From Castanea sativa (Eukaryota; Streptophyta; Magnoliopsida; Fagales; Fagaceae): a stretch of DNA of 64,000 nucleotides. Shown one piece after another: positions 35,045 to 46,200 of this stretch (positions within the stretch are counted from its first letter, which is position 1; every line of letters begins with the position of its first letter). The position numbers were made by a program, and so were the translations under genes. A model generated the notes under the pieces. The model saw only the letters and a list, made by a program, of their open reading frames with translations. It had not been told where the DNA came from and made no database searches. The DNA lies in assembly GCF_040712315.1 (NCBI RefSeq), contig NC_134015.1, positions 16,803,614 through 16,867,613 on the forward strand. The letters run 5' to 3'.

Positions 35045-37098
35045 ATGGCCGCTGTTGCTGTACCTTCTCCTGTACCTGCTGCTGCTCCCACTGAGACTCA
35101 GAAGAAGAACCGAATTCAGGTTTCCAACACCAAGAAACCACTCTTCTTCTACGTCAATCTCGCTAAGGTACAATCTCTCTCTCTCTCTCTCTCTTTTCTT
35201 TGTTTCGATTTATGATTCGATGTTCTTATGCTTTTCTCTTTGAGGATATAGAATGTGTTATTTTTATTTGTTTGATTCTTTTAGAGGAATTGAATTCATA
35301 AAATGATTGGAATGGATATGTGGTTGTAGAATGTAGATCGGTTATGTGATTCTTTCTTGAGTTTGTTTGGTTGCTGAGAAAACGAAGGAAACGAAAATTA
35401 AAGAAGGAGCATTTGTTTAGTTTTCTTTATATATGTTCCAAGTAATTAAGCAAACGATGAGTTTTCATTTATCGAAGATGAGTTTTTTTTTTTTTAACCA
35501 ATCTTGGTGATATTATGAGCAAAAATTTGGAGGAAGATTGAATAATTGTAAGATTGTTGAATTGGATCCCAAGATTACAGATTAGAATGCAATTGGTTCA
35601 AGAATTATGAGATGAGATAATGGAGGAAATGAAAAAGACCGGATTTGGTCAAGCTTTAACACTTTCTGTTTGGTCACATGGAAAGAGAATGTGGTGAAAG
35701 AAAAAGACCAATGCGTTTTTATTTATTTTACAACAAGAAAGCTTTGTTTTTTCTTTGTTGCAGAGATACATTCAGCAGCACGATGAGGTCGAGCTTTCTG
35801 CTTTGGGAATGGGTACATTTTCTTCAAACTTTCTTTCTTTGTATTACATTTTCCTCTGTTTTATACCCAAACAAGAAAAAAGATAGGTATGTTTTTTCTT
35901 TTCCATTTGTTGAATAATTGAGGGAAAAGAAAGAATACACAAAGTTTAATTGAACCTGATTTTCTTGTGCTATATATAATCAACTATGGGTTGAAGATTT
36001 CATGAATGATTAGCAATTGCAACATTTTATAAGTACTCATTTTCTTTACTTCTTGAGTTTTCTTTGTAGTCTCAAGATCAGTGAATCTGATATGTTTGAC
36101 TTTGTGCCTTATATTATTGTGATATTTATTTGACTATGTGCTCCTAGGAATAGTTTTGACAGATTTGTTAATTATTGAGCTATGAGGAAGAATGGACTTC
36201 ACAAGAATAGGCTTCCAATGATTGATGGGAATTTGGAATTCTCATGGGAGTTTAGTTTTCCAGAATAATAACACTATAGGTTCTCTTTTCTTTGCCTTTG
36301 CTTCACAGCAAAACTGAGGATAGGGTAACAATACGTGGAACTATTATAATTCACATTGCGCAACTTCGTATACTTTCTAATTCGGTTCTTTTTCTTGCCA
36401 TCTATTACTATATTATATGTTCTTTTTTGGTTTAGGAATTATCATACTTGCTATAATTCTTCACATATTTTATTTCATTACAGCAATCACTACAGTTGTC
36501 ACTATCTCTGAGATTTTGAAGAACAATGGACTGGCTACTGAGAAGAGTAAGAATCCCATTGTCCCAATGCTAATAATCATTCCATGTACATGATAATAGT
36601 GATTGCTGTTTTGATGATTTTTGTTTACGGAATTGAACAGAAGTTTTGACATCTACTGTTGGCATGAAAGACGAGAACAAGGGTCGTGTTGTTCAAAAGG
36701 CCAAGGTGGTTTTTTCTTTATCTTTGGGGGAAGGGAAGGGGTGGTGTGCATTTGGGTATCTTGGTTCAGTTTGTTAAATTTGCTTTAAAAAATTATGATT
36801 ATTTCTGATCTCTTTCTTTTTGGTTTTTGACTTTCTATTCCCCTGAATTTAGATTGAAATTGTGCTGGGGAAATCTGAGAAATTTGACTCTCTGATGACT
36901 ACTGCTGTGACTGCTGCTACAACTCCTGCTACGACTCCTGCTACGACTGCTGCTACTACTCCTGCTATAACTGCTACTACTACTGCTACTACTGCTACTA
37001 CTACTCCTGATTCGACTCCTGCTATGACTACTGATACAACTGCTGCTACCAATACTACCACAACTGAACCTGGGGCAGCTACTGAGGGCAACAAATGA
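35045..37098 (+). CDS. Alba-domain DNA/RNA-binding protein with Thr/Ala-rich tail, five exons, 181 aa
   Basis: Exons are 35045-35167, 35764-35812, 36484-36546, 36641-36705 and 36853-37098, all GT-AG with consistent phase. The protein begins MAAVAVPSPVPAAAP. The Alba fold follows at about residues 20-115: KKNRIQVSNTKKPLFFYVNL, then RYIQQHDEVELSALGMAITT, SEILKNNGLATEK, STVGMKDENKGR and KIEIVLGKSEKFD. This is the short plant Alba type (At2g34160-like); such proteins bind RNA or DNA and act in chromatin or mRNA regulation (family knowledge). Plant members of this class are usually about 130 aa with an acidic or Lys/Glu tail. Here about 65 residues after Ser-119 are almost only Thr, Ala and Pro, encoded by ACT/GCT-rich triplets, so the tail looks like a repeat expansion that kept the frame. 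Stop TGA at 37096-37098. The Alba call is firm; the function of the tail is unknown. Confidence 0.9.
36895..37065 (+). repeat. ACT/GCT triplet tract inside the last Alba exon
   Basis: An imperfect array of ACT, GCT, CCT and ACA/ACG codons encodes runs such as TTAVTAATTPATTPATTAAT. The unit is often 12 or 15 bases (GCTACGACTCCT and variants). It stays open in the Alba frame, and the antisense strand is also open, which produces a spurious Val/Ala-rich reading frame. Confidence 0.85.
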
Positions 37099-37605
37099 CT
37101 ACATGAGGCCATGTCAATCTTCCTTTGTTGTATCATTATCGTTTATATCATCTTCTTCAGTAGAGTTAAATAGTAGAGTAGGTAGGTACTTTCTACAAAT
37201 GGTGCCTCTAGTATGGAATAGTCACGAGAGTTGAGAGACTGCTACTTCAATTGAGTGGCTTTACAGGGCAGTTGCAGTTATATGCTTCTGTTTACTCTCA
37301 TTCTTCCTCAGAGAGTTGTAGAGTTTGATCTCTGTCAACATATATTTTTCTTTTCGGACTTATATTGCTTACTGCACATAAATTCTGATGTTTGAATGGA
37401 TCACTAACCATTCTTTCCAGACATAATTGACTTGGGAATTTTTTTTACTATAAAATTGTTGGATAGCATTTTGTGTTTTGGTGAAATCCAGAAATGATAT
37501 TTTTCTTTAATGTATGCTCCAAAATCCAAAAAAGTACTGATTATCTTTCTAGCTTTCACTATGGTTTTATGACAAGGATAACCACAGTTTAATCTGTTGT
37601 AGTGG

Positions 37606-37649
37606 GAGTCATCACCATCACATTTTTTTTTGCTGAGAAGAGTCATCAC
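37606..37649 (-). repeat. Micro-insert (24 bp) between 10-bp direct repeats
   Basis: GAGTCATCAC occurs at 37606-37615 and 37640-37649; the insert holds poly(T) then GCTGAGAA. Confidence 0.55.
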
Positions 37650-38040
37650 AGATTAAACTTATAGGATGGATGGGTGGATCATATTATATGTGTATGCGTG
37701 CGCGTGTGCATGTGTGTCTTTTGTATCTTGCAACTTATAGAACTGATTCATAAGGAAATGATTATCAGTAGAAAAATTGTGCTTTAAAGGTAAAAAGTCA
37801 AAAGTTTACAAAAGAGCAGACCAACAAATTAGGAGGTACTGTGCATGGGATTACAGTGAACTATATATTGTCACATGTGATTGCTAAGCCTATGAGGCTG
37901 ACATGTGGTAGGGTCGAACCACATCTCATCTTATGTGATTAATAAGCCTATGGCATACCATGCGCTTGGGATCAATTGATGCCAAGCAAGTCTAAAAACT
38001 ATATGAGCCACACTAAGTATTAAAAGGGGTTGTATTGAAA

Positions 38041-38150
38041 GTAAAACAGGGGGCCAATGCAGTGCTGTTTCTGCTCCCTCCATGGGGTTTTGTTTTCAGG
38101 GTTCGATTCCTATCTTATTATAAATAAAAAATAAAAAATAAAAGAAGAAG
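38041..38150 (+). mobile_element. Possible SINE remnant downstream of the Alba gene
   Basis: A B-box-like GGGTTCGATTCC (about 38099-38110) is followed by a short body and a (AAATAA)n-rich tail. The A box is not convincing and target duplications were not found, so this is a weak call. Confidence 0.3.
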
Positions 38151-38712
38151 CAGGTACTTGCTGAACCTGTTTGATATTTTCTATGAATTAATATTGCTCG
38201 TGCTTGTTTCTCCAGTGTTTAAAATCCTAACTTTATTTTATAAATACATTTATGTGTGTGTATTGTTACATAAATTCAATGTTTGCCTACTTTTGGGGGA
38301 AGCAAATTGGAAGATTCTGGACTTGATTTTTACAGTGATCAAGATTCATGCCTTGTTTCAGGATTAAATTTTGGCCATGGCTGAGAATGTTTCACATGCA
38401 CAAACACATACACTAAGAGACATTTGGAGTCGTTTAATAAAAATGTCTGATGGTGCTGACTTTTGTCATATGAACTATATGTAAACTACATGGTAATTAA
38501 TCTCTAATGGGGCTGACCTATAGTTGTGGTGACAATTCTTACTTAATAGACTGTCTAATTCATAATTTGCTTGCTGAAGCCAAACTAAACTGTGAGAGGA
38601 TTGTATATATAGCATGTGCTATGCATCTGTATTACCTGCCCATTAATTTGAAAATCATGAGGGAAGTGGGTGGTAAATGGATACAAATAAAGAAAAACTA
38701 GTGAAAATATTG

Positions 38713-38774
38713 TACTCTCTCTCTTTCTTTCTTTTCTTTTTTTTTTTTGGGGAGAAAATACTCTCTCTCTTTCT
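38713..38774 (-). repeat. Micro-insert (30 bp) between 16-bp direct repeats
   Basis: TACTCTCTCTCTTTCT occurs exactly at 38713-38728 and 38759-38774, flanking a poly(T) insert ending GGGGAGAAAA. The repeat is low-complexity, so slippage is an alternative. Confidence 0.5.
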
Positions 38775-40010
38775 AAATATAAGGTCTAATAGGAATACTT
38801 CTCTATCCTATGATAAGTATTATTTTCACGATTAAAGGAAAAAATAGAGTATTTACAGACCAAAAGGATTATAGCAAAGCAAACTTGACACGGCTTCTAT
38901 AAATTCCTGGAGTGGTCCTCATCCACAATTAAAGTGTTCCAAGGAAAATTTGGTAAGAATATCTACAAAGATATGTGACAGATTTGCTAGTAACTCACTC
39001 ATAAATTCTGCCTATCGTTTTATGGGTAAGTACATAAAATTGTCAAAACTCTACAGTGTAGACAACCAAGCATTGAATTTATAGCCACTCATGTCCTTCA
39101 ACTTCCAATTCTCTTGAAGCACATAAATTCGCTGGATTTTCTCTGTGCAAACCCCCTGACCACCACTGAAAATTTTGCTGAGTTCTCAAAAAATAAAAAA
39201 AGGCTTCTCCTTTAATCAAATCTATCTACTCATCCTCAACTCAGTTTCAATGATGTTTTTTGAGGATTTTGCAAGGTATGGCAAACTCGTTACTTTAACA
39301 GCCGCTACCTGTTGGCAATCATTTATCAAATATTTATGCATATTTTCATTAAGATATCTCTATGCTCTGTGAAAGTATGTGTGCCTGTTTTCTGTTTCCA
39401 CTGCTTAATATAATACCAGTCCTGTTGTTATTGCTATGATTTAATATCTGAATGTTATGCCTCCATTTTTTGTATCTATAAAGCCATTGAAATGGAGGGA
39501 TGGCATTGGTATCACTACAAAAGTTAGTTTCTGAACCTAATTTCATTGATCATAGTAAGGCTGCCCTTGACAGGTTTATTTTTTACAAACAATCTAGGTC
39601 GATAATGACAATAGGCACTTCTCTGAAAATTAATTACCTCTATTGTTGACAAATTCTAATGTTTTCATTCTTGATTTCATCAAATTTTATAACCTATAAA
39701 TTCCCTGCGTTTATATTATTATTAAGACTCAAGAACATGCAGCCTGGTTCTGCTGCTGTCCTTGGACCAAATTAGAATGACTTCTGTCATGGATCCAAGC
39801 TAGTGTTTTAAACCTTATTTCTTTGTGAATTTTACAAATAAGCACAGGCTTAGGTTCTAAGTTCTAACTGTATTCGTCCAAATTTGAAGTGTGATGCGAG
39901 AAGACATACCAAATCACATTGAATGAACCACTTTGGATGGTTCTAATTCTAATGTTTTTGCCTATGTCCACTCGTAAATGAAATTGTGTATTTACTATTT
40001 GTTGGATCAT

Positions 40011-40062
40011 GTAAGCTGGTTTTTTTCCTTATAAAAAAAAAGAAAAAAAAAGTAGCTGGTTT
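40011..40062 (+). repeat. Micro-insert between 11-12 bp direct repeats
   Basis: GTAAGCTGGTTT (40011-40022) and GTAGCTGGTTT (40052-40062) flank TTTTCCTTAT plus an A-rich tail. Confidence 0.5.
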
Positions 40063-41949
40063 CAGCGATAACTAAGAAATTAGGCAAGTTTTTTCTATGA
40101 CCTTGATTTCTTATTTGTGCCAGCCATTCTATGGGGCCTATAAAGCTCATGAGTTTCACCAGGAATAGACCAACACAAGGCCTAACAATTTTGTTTCGTG
40201 TGGTCTTGAATCATCTTGTCACTATCCTAGTGTATAGCTGATAGTCCAAATCTCATAAACCAAATTTTGTATAGAAAATCAGTAAAGGCCTTTATTTTCT
40301 AAACTAAAATATTTCATCTGAAGTGCCTTGTTTTCCATCATGATTTTTCCACACAGGTCAAGACTTTGCACTTGACTGAAGTGTCCTTTAGCAAAATCGT
40401 GTTAATTTTACCCTAGCAATGGAATGGGATCCAGGCCATAGAATTTTTTTAAAAAATGCAGTGAGATAGATATCTTAGGGATTTGAAAATTGTTCCCTCA
40501 TTGGTAACTAGAGGAAGGTCAAACTTTTAATTACTAACAAAAAAAGGGAGTTGTCTTAAGTTACTGACTATAGTTATTTCATTTTAGATTGCAAGCTACT
40601 ATGAAATAATACTAGTGCAGGGCTACAATAGTGTGTACAATTTATACAAAAAAGTCATATCACAACACTCAAAACATAACATTCGCTCTATCACAATCTT
40701 AGACCAAGCAAGTGGTCCTTTTGGAATTGTCCAAGAGGTTAATTCTTATCATTTTATTACAATTTGTAATATTTGTCCACACCATTATAGACTTTTACTT
40801 CGTGATATACTCTGTACAACCTCCTTATCCTTTGGATCTATTACCTTTCCTATACCGCTATACCACATTAGACTTTTGTGTTTGGTTTTTTCATTTCATT
40901 GTAGACTTTTATAATTTCTTTAACCATGTTGGGTACCATCTGATCTGGACCGACCATATACATCCCAACCCAATCTACCAACAAAGTCAAATTTCATATA
41001 ACTTTTTTCATAATTATTGAATGGTATGTGGTGGCAATAAGAATGCATTAGCAAATAAGGTTTTATCTGCTTTTCTTTTCCTCTAGCAAATGAGAATAAA
41101 TAGTGTTAGAGATACATAAATCTTCATAATTTTTTTCATGTGTGTCTTGTTTATTTCAATAGAAAACTTTATGTGAAAATAGTAATTTGTATTTTTCTAT
41201 GTTAGGTAGTATTTGAAAAAATAGGTCAAAGAAAAACTATTAATTAACTTTTTTTTTTTATATATTATTTAGCTTGGTATGAGTCTATGAGATAGAGTTG
41301 TTTTTCGTTAGAATTTTTTAGAAAACAACTTTATCTCACGTGAAACTAAATAAAAAAAATAATTTTATCTTACGCAAAACTAAATAAAAGAAGTTAAAAA
41401 GATAGTTTTCCAATTCATTTTAAGGCAACTATCAAATATAGAAAAATGAGATAATTTTCTAAAAAAAATACTCTTTGAAAAACTAACATTTAAAAAAAAT
41501 GTTAATTTCCAAACAAACAAAACTTATATGATAAGTTATAATCAGAGCAATCACAACATACTATCTAAGTACTCGTAAAAAGGTTATGAAGAATTGTACT
41601 TAGACTTATTGGTACACTTAGAGCCTAATAAGTCTCTTTTTTTAGGTCTCATCTAAAAAATTGAGGTGCAACTTTTTTAAAGCATCGCTTATGACAATAT
41701 TTTTTGTACAATAATTAAAATAAATAAAATAAACTTATCCAAAAGCATACCCTTTAGGTGAAAGTTGGGAACTTTTTTCCAGCCATATCTTCGTAATTTC
41801 ACATTTCCCTAAGGACTAACATGCAAATTCAATTACTTTGAAGGACCGCAAAAAACAAAATCACATAGAGCGAGGGTATAGTAGTAGTATATACTCTATC
41901 ATAACAGTACCAAATAAATACACTGTACCAACGCCCCCCAAACCCAATC

Positions 41950-42125
41950 CCATAAAAAAAGATCTCCTTCTCATTTTCCTTATCTTTCTCTCTCTGTCTC
42001 TCTCTCCCTCTTCGAAACCCTAAAACCCCAATTTCTTCTTCTCTAACTTTCCAAACCCTAATTCCTTCATTCTCGAATTCCCTTCTCTCTCGGCTCAGTT
42101 TTCTCTAGCTCTCCTAGTTACCCAT
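41950..42125 (+). other. FLK: Noncoding first exon (5' leader) of FLK
   Basis: A CT-rich leader ends in the strong donor CCCAT|GTAAGT (intron starts at 42126). The matching acceptor is a long pyrimidine tract followed by CCCCAG at 43227-43232, ten bases before the ATG. The leader intron is about 1.1 kb. Two AAACCCTAA motifs (42015-42023 and 42053-42061) fall inside it. The 5' end is a guess; no clear TATA box was found. Confidence 0.6.
42015..42061 (+). promoter_or_regulatory. Two telo-box motifs (AAACCCTAA) in the FLK leader
   Basis: AAACCCTAA occurs at 42015-42023 and 42053-42061. This motif (telo box) is common near the start of plant genes for RNA-binding and translation proteins (established knowledge). 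Its placement in the CT-rich leader of FLK fits that pattern. Confidence 0.55.
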
Positions 42126-43242
42126 GTAAGTATATCAAAGAAATCGTCGTGTGTAAATCTATATTTCTAGGGTTTTGTTGGTCCTCTGATTTCTCGTGCA
42201 CTTGTTCTTTCTCTATCTCTTTTTTTGCGTAATTGGGTTCTTAAATTTTGACCCTTTGATGCATTCTCTTTGTTCATTCGTTTTATGGTTGTTTCTAATC
42301 CAAAAAAAAGTGGGTTTTGTAGTGTAATTTTGTGGGATTAAGAGATTGTGAATTTGGGGTTATTTTTTTGGCTTATTGTTTTGTGTGACAATAATGTTGT
42401 TTGTTTGTTTTCCCGTAATTATTTTGTTTATTTTACTCTTTACTGTGTTTTCAATTTCCCTATCCACTAGGAGCATGCTATAATTTTTCGTGTAAAGTCC
42501 ATGTTTTGTTGTTGTTTTTCTGTTATTCTTACATGTATGTATGAACATCATGTGTATAGCTTAGGGTTTTGATTGCATTGAAAATAGAAGAGAGAAATGG
42601 AAATAGTAGTGAAAATAGCAATATTCATGGAGATAGTTGATGCGGAAGGGGAGTCAGGTGTAGATGTTGGAAACAAAATCAGGGTTTTGTGTTTTTAAGT
42701 TGTTTTGATTATGTTGTGCTTGACTTAATGTTGAAGTGAGCCAAAATAGAGAACATAGAATCAGAAAGATCAGCCTTGAATGAGGCTTTATTTGAGGCTA
42801 AGGAAAATAGTCACTTTTGCTTGTAGTAGAACTAAAATTTATAGCCTATTGTTATAGGTTTTCGTTGAAAATATAGAATTTGGCCCAAGTAGTGGTTTGA
42901 CAAACAATACAGTTAAAGGGATTTTTGCGGGTGTTAGAGATATATCATTCATACCTTTAGCAAAGAGTCTTTACTTGAATTGAGGTACAATTGTGGAACT
43001 GATGATTTCCTTTTAGCTTTGCTGGTTTAATGCATCTAACAATCTTAATAAGATAACATCAAAAAGTTAAATTCTGGATTTTAGTGTTGAACTTTCTGAG
43101 TTTTTAATGTTTAATTATATATATTTATATATTTATTTACTTATATTTAATAGGCTCCATGATCATGATTTTGGTGCTTCTTACTCTAGATGATATAATT
43201 GATTGATCTTTTTTTTTTCTTCTTTTCCCCAGCACTACACTT

Positions 43243-46200
43243 ATGGCTGAAGTTGAAGTTGATCATGTCTTTGTTGAGCCTGACGTAGATCAAGTACCTG
43301 AACAAGTAGCTGAAGAAGTATCTGATCAATTACCTGATCAAATACCTGATCACGTACCTGAAAACACAGAGCCGGAACAAAAACAAGGGCGTGATGAGGA
43401 TTCTGTCATTGGAGGCGGTGAAAAGAAGTGGCCTGGATGGCCTGGAGAGAGTGTTTTCCGGATGCTGGTTCCTGCACAGAAGGTTGGTAGTATAATTGGA
43501 CGCAGAGGGGAGTTCATAAAAAAAATAGTTGAGGAGACAAGAGCTCGCATAAAAATTCTTGATGGTCCTCCAGGGACAGCAGAAAGAGCTGTGAGTTTGT
43601 TTCTAATTATTTTATCTTGATTCAATTTATTTCCTCATTAAGCTTTGTGAATGGGCTGGTAGGGCAGAAGCCTTTAATGCTTATTGTTTGGTGGAAATAC
43701 CATCAATTTATTTATTATTTTTGGTAGTTCAACATGTTGCTACTATAACTGATATTAATCTGTTATTATCGTTTTCACTAATTTTAATTTCTACTTGGGA
43801 GCTGATTAAGCAATTTCTGGGCATAAAAAATAGTTATTGGTTACATTAGCTTTGAAAGTTAGTGCTGCAAGCAGAGTTCCTCTATTTTTCTTCAGATGTT
43901 GAGTTTGGATGGCTATGTTCTGAGAGTAGCCGGGACATCGAGGAATATCTAGAGAGGCGTTTAGAGAATCAGTCTTTCAAATATTTCTTCTTAGAACGTA
44001 CTGATTTGGCCCTATTACCAGGCCCACCGCCCCATAGCATGTGCTGCCGGAAGCATAACCCTGTATTTAAGCGTTCGATAATTGCTGAAACTTTTAATGG
44101 TCAATGTTATGGTTTGGCCTGTGTGTGTATGACACCAATGATGTCAGCCATATGAAAACATGATATTTTAGGATTTTGTAGAGTCAACTTAGATGAGAAA
44201 CAAAACTTTCTGAATTATTGTTAAGAGTTTCTTAATTGTAAAAATTACCAATCATTAATTATCAAAAAAAAGAAAAGAAAATAAAATACCAATCACTTTT
44301 TCAGTTAAAATCTATAATAAAGACATTACAATTCGTTTTTAGCCCTTTTCCACTCCATACTAAGTTATTAATTATTCATTGAAAATTTGGAAAAACATGG
44401 TGATACTGTGTATTCGTGTATGATTTTAGGTCTATAAGTGAGATGATATTACAAACAAACATGATGGCATTTTCCATCCAATATTGAAATTCCTAACTGT
44501 TCTAATGAGAATTAGGATCCTTATAGCGGTCCAAGATTCTTGGAATTCATTCGTTCTCCACATATACTAGTTGCCTACTAGGGTAAAATTCTTTATGAAT
44601 ACTGTAATTTTTCATTATATAAAATTTAGTCACTTCTTAACCACTTCTATTACCAAACGTGAGAAAATTATCTAAACTTGGAAAGCAACCTAAGATAACT
44701 AACAAAATATGGTAATTGGCTATGCACTGTAATATAACTCTTAAAATGATGTAACTAATAGAAGACATGAGGAAGCATCAACGTAACCAATCCATAAAAT
44801 ATAAATATAGTTACATCTATTGTAATAACAAAAATGAATCTGTGCAGGTTCTGTTTGCAAATTTTAAGGCAACGACTCAATCATCAATAAGATCTCATAG
44901 TTGAAGAACCAAAGGTCCAGATTGCAGGGATCAGCATTGAGTATTAGAAAGTGCTGAACAGTTGATCTGGAAAAACCATATGCATCTTGTACGCACAATT
45001 GTACCAAGAAGCTCTGCATTCTATCTGGTAACTTCAGAACCTGGATGATTGATGTCTTGCCGCAGATTATAAACACCATAAAAGAAACTTAGAATCTGCA
45101 GTCATATGATCCAGAGATTGCCATAAATACTAAACTTCTCTGAGTTCACCTTAAATTTGCCTACGACGAATTAGCCCTAAAAGAAACTATATCAAAAATA
45201 AATTGTGTATAATTTTTCAAAAAAAAAAATCCTAAATTTTATTTGTTTATACTGCTTTAGTTAGGTAAAAGAAAAATCTTACAAACCAAAATCTAAAGTC
45301 CATAGCTTAACAATCCACTACCATTTTCTTAAAAAGATTAAAAAAAAAAAACTGCATAATGCTGAACATGCATCTTAAAATAATTACAATTTTCGGTGTA
45401 GAAGATAATCTAGGCTTTTGTAGGTAAATGTATAAAGTCTTTTTCCCTTGTGTGTTTAATCTATTTTTGAGAATGTTGGAGGTTACTAATCATGCTCCAA
45501 TGATGTTATATGATGTCGAATCAATGCCTTTATAAATTGTCCAGAGATTTAGACAAACAAGTCTCATATTTCATCTATATTGAAATGTTGCCTAAGAAGT
45601 TTTCTTCTTCTAAGCTCTCTCTCTACCCCCAACCCCCTCTTCTCCCTGGATGCAGAAAAAAAGCCAAACTGGAAAAATCGAATACAAATATGACTTCTAG
45701 GTATAGTTGCAATCTTTAGTATGACAATTGTCCTGAAACATATGTTAAGACTCAGAATTTTCGAGGAAACAATGAAAGATCATTAACTGTGTTCTCCTGG
45801 GGGATGGGGGGGGGGGGGCAGTCTTGTTTTGTTGTTAAATTATTTCAAGGGGTAGGTATTGGAGCTTGCTTGCAATTGACTTTCCATTCAACCTTTTGAA
45901 TTGCATGCGTGTCTTCTAAACACTTTCTTTATTGACAACATATCAATTTTGGAAGGTTTATCCTTGACAGGTAGATATCCAAATGTATGAAAGTTTTATT
46001 AGCAATTCTGAATGTCTCATAAAGCTAAATATCTATTTATCTTAAGTGTTAATTTCTAATACTTGATGTTCTTTCTTTCAGTAATTTCAAAATGTAATAA
46101 TCAGGTTGATGTAAGCCTTTTTTTTCTCTGAAAATTGCTAAAGGATAGTTGTTTTGGTAATTTTGTTTTATCTTCCTATTCTCTCTATATTGTATAGGTA

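Larger units (their letters stand above)
37099..41530. other. Alba 3' UTR and intergenic DNA before FLK
   Basis: The first 300 bases are the likely Alba 3' UTR. The rest holds micro-inserts (37606, 38713, 40011) and only short spurious frames. Confidence 0.4.

Noticed and set aside
36849..37136. Minus-strand Val/Ala-rich frame of 95 aa
   Set aside because: It is the antisense of the Thr/Ala repeat in the Alba exon.
40615..41020. Two overlapping frames of about 100 aa upstream of FLK
   Set aside because: Composition is AT-driven, there is no domain, and neither has convincing splice or promoter context.
43862..44155. 97-residue open frame in the second FLK intron
   Set aside because: It lies between proven coding exons, has no domain and no KH similarity.
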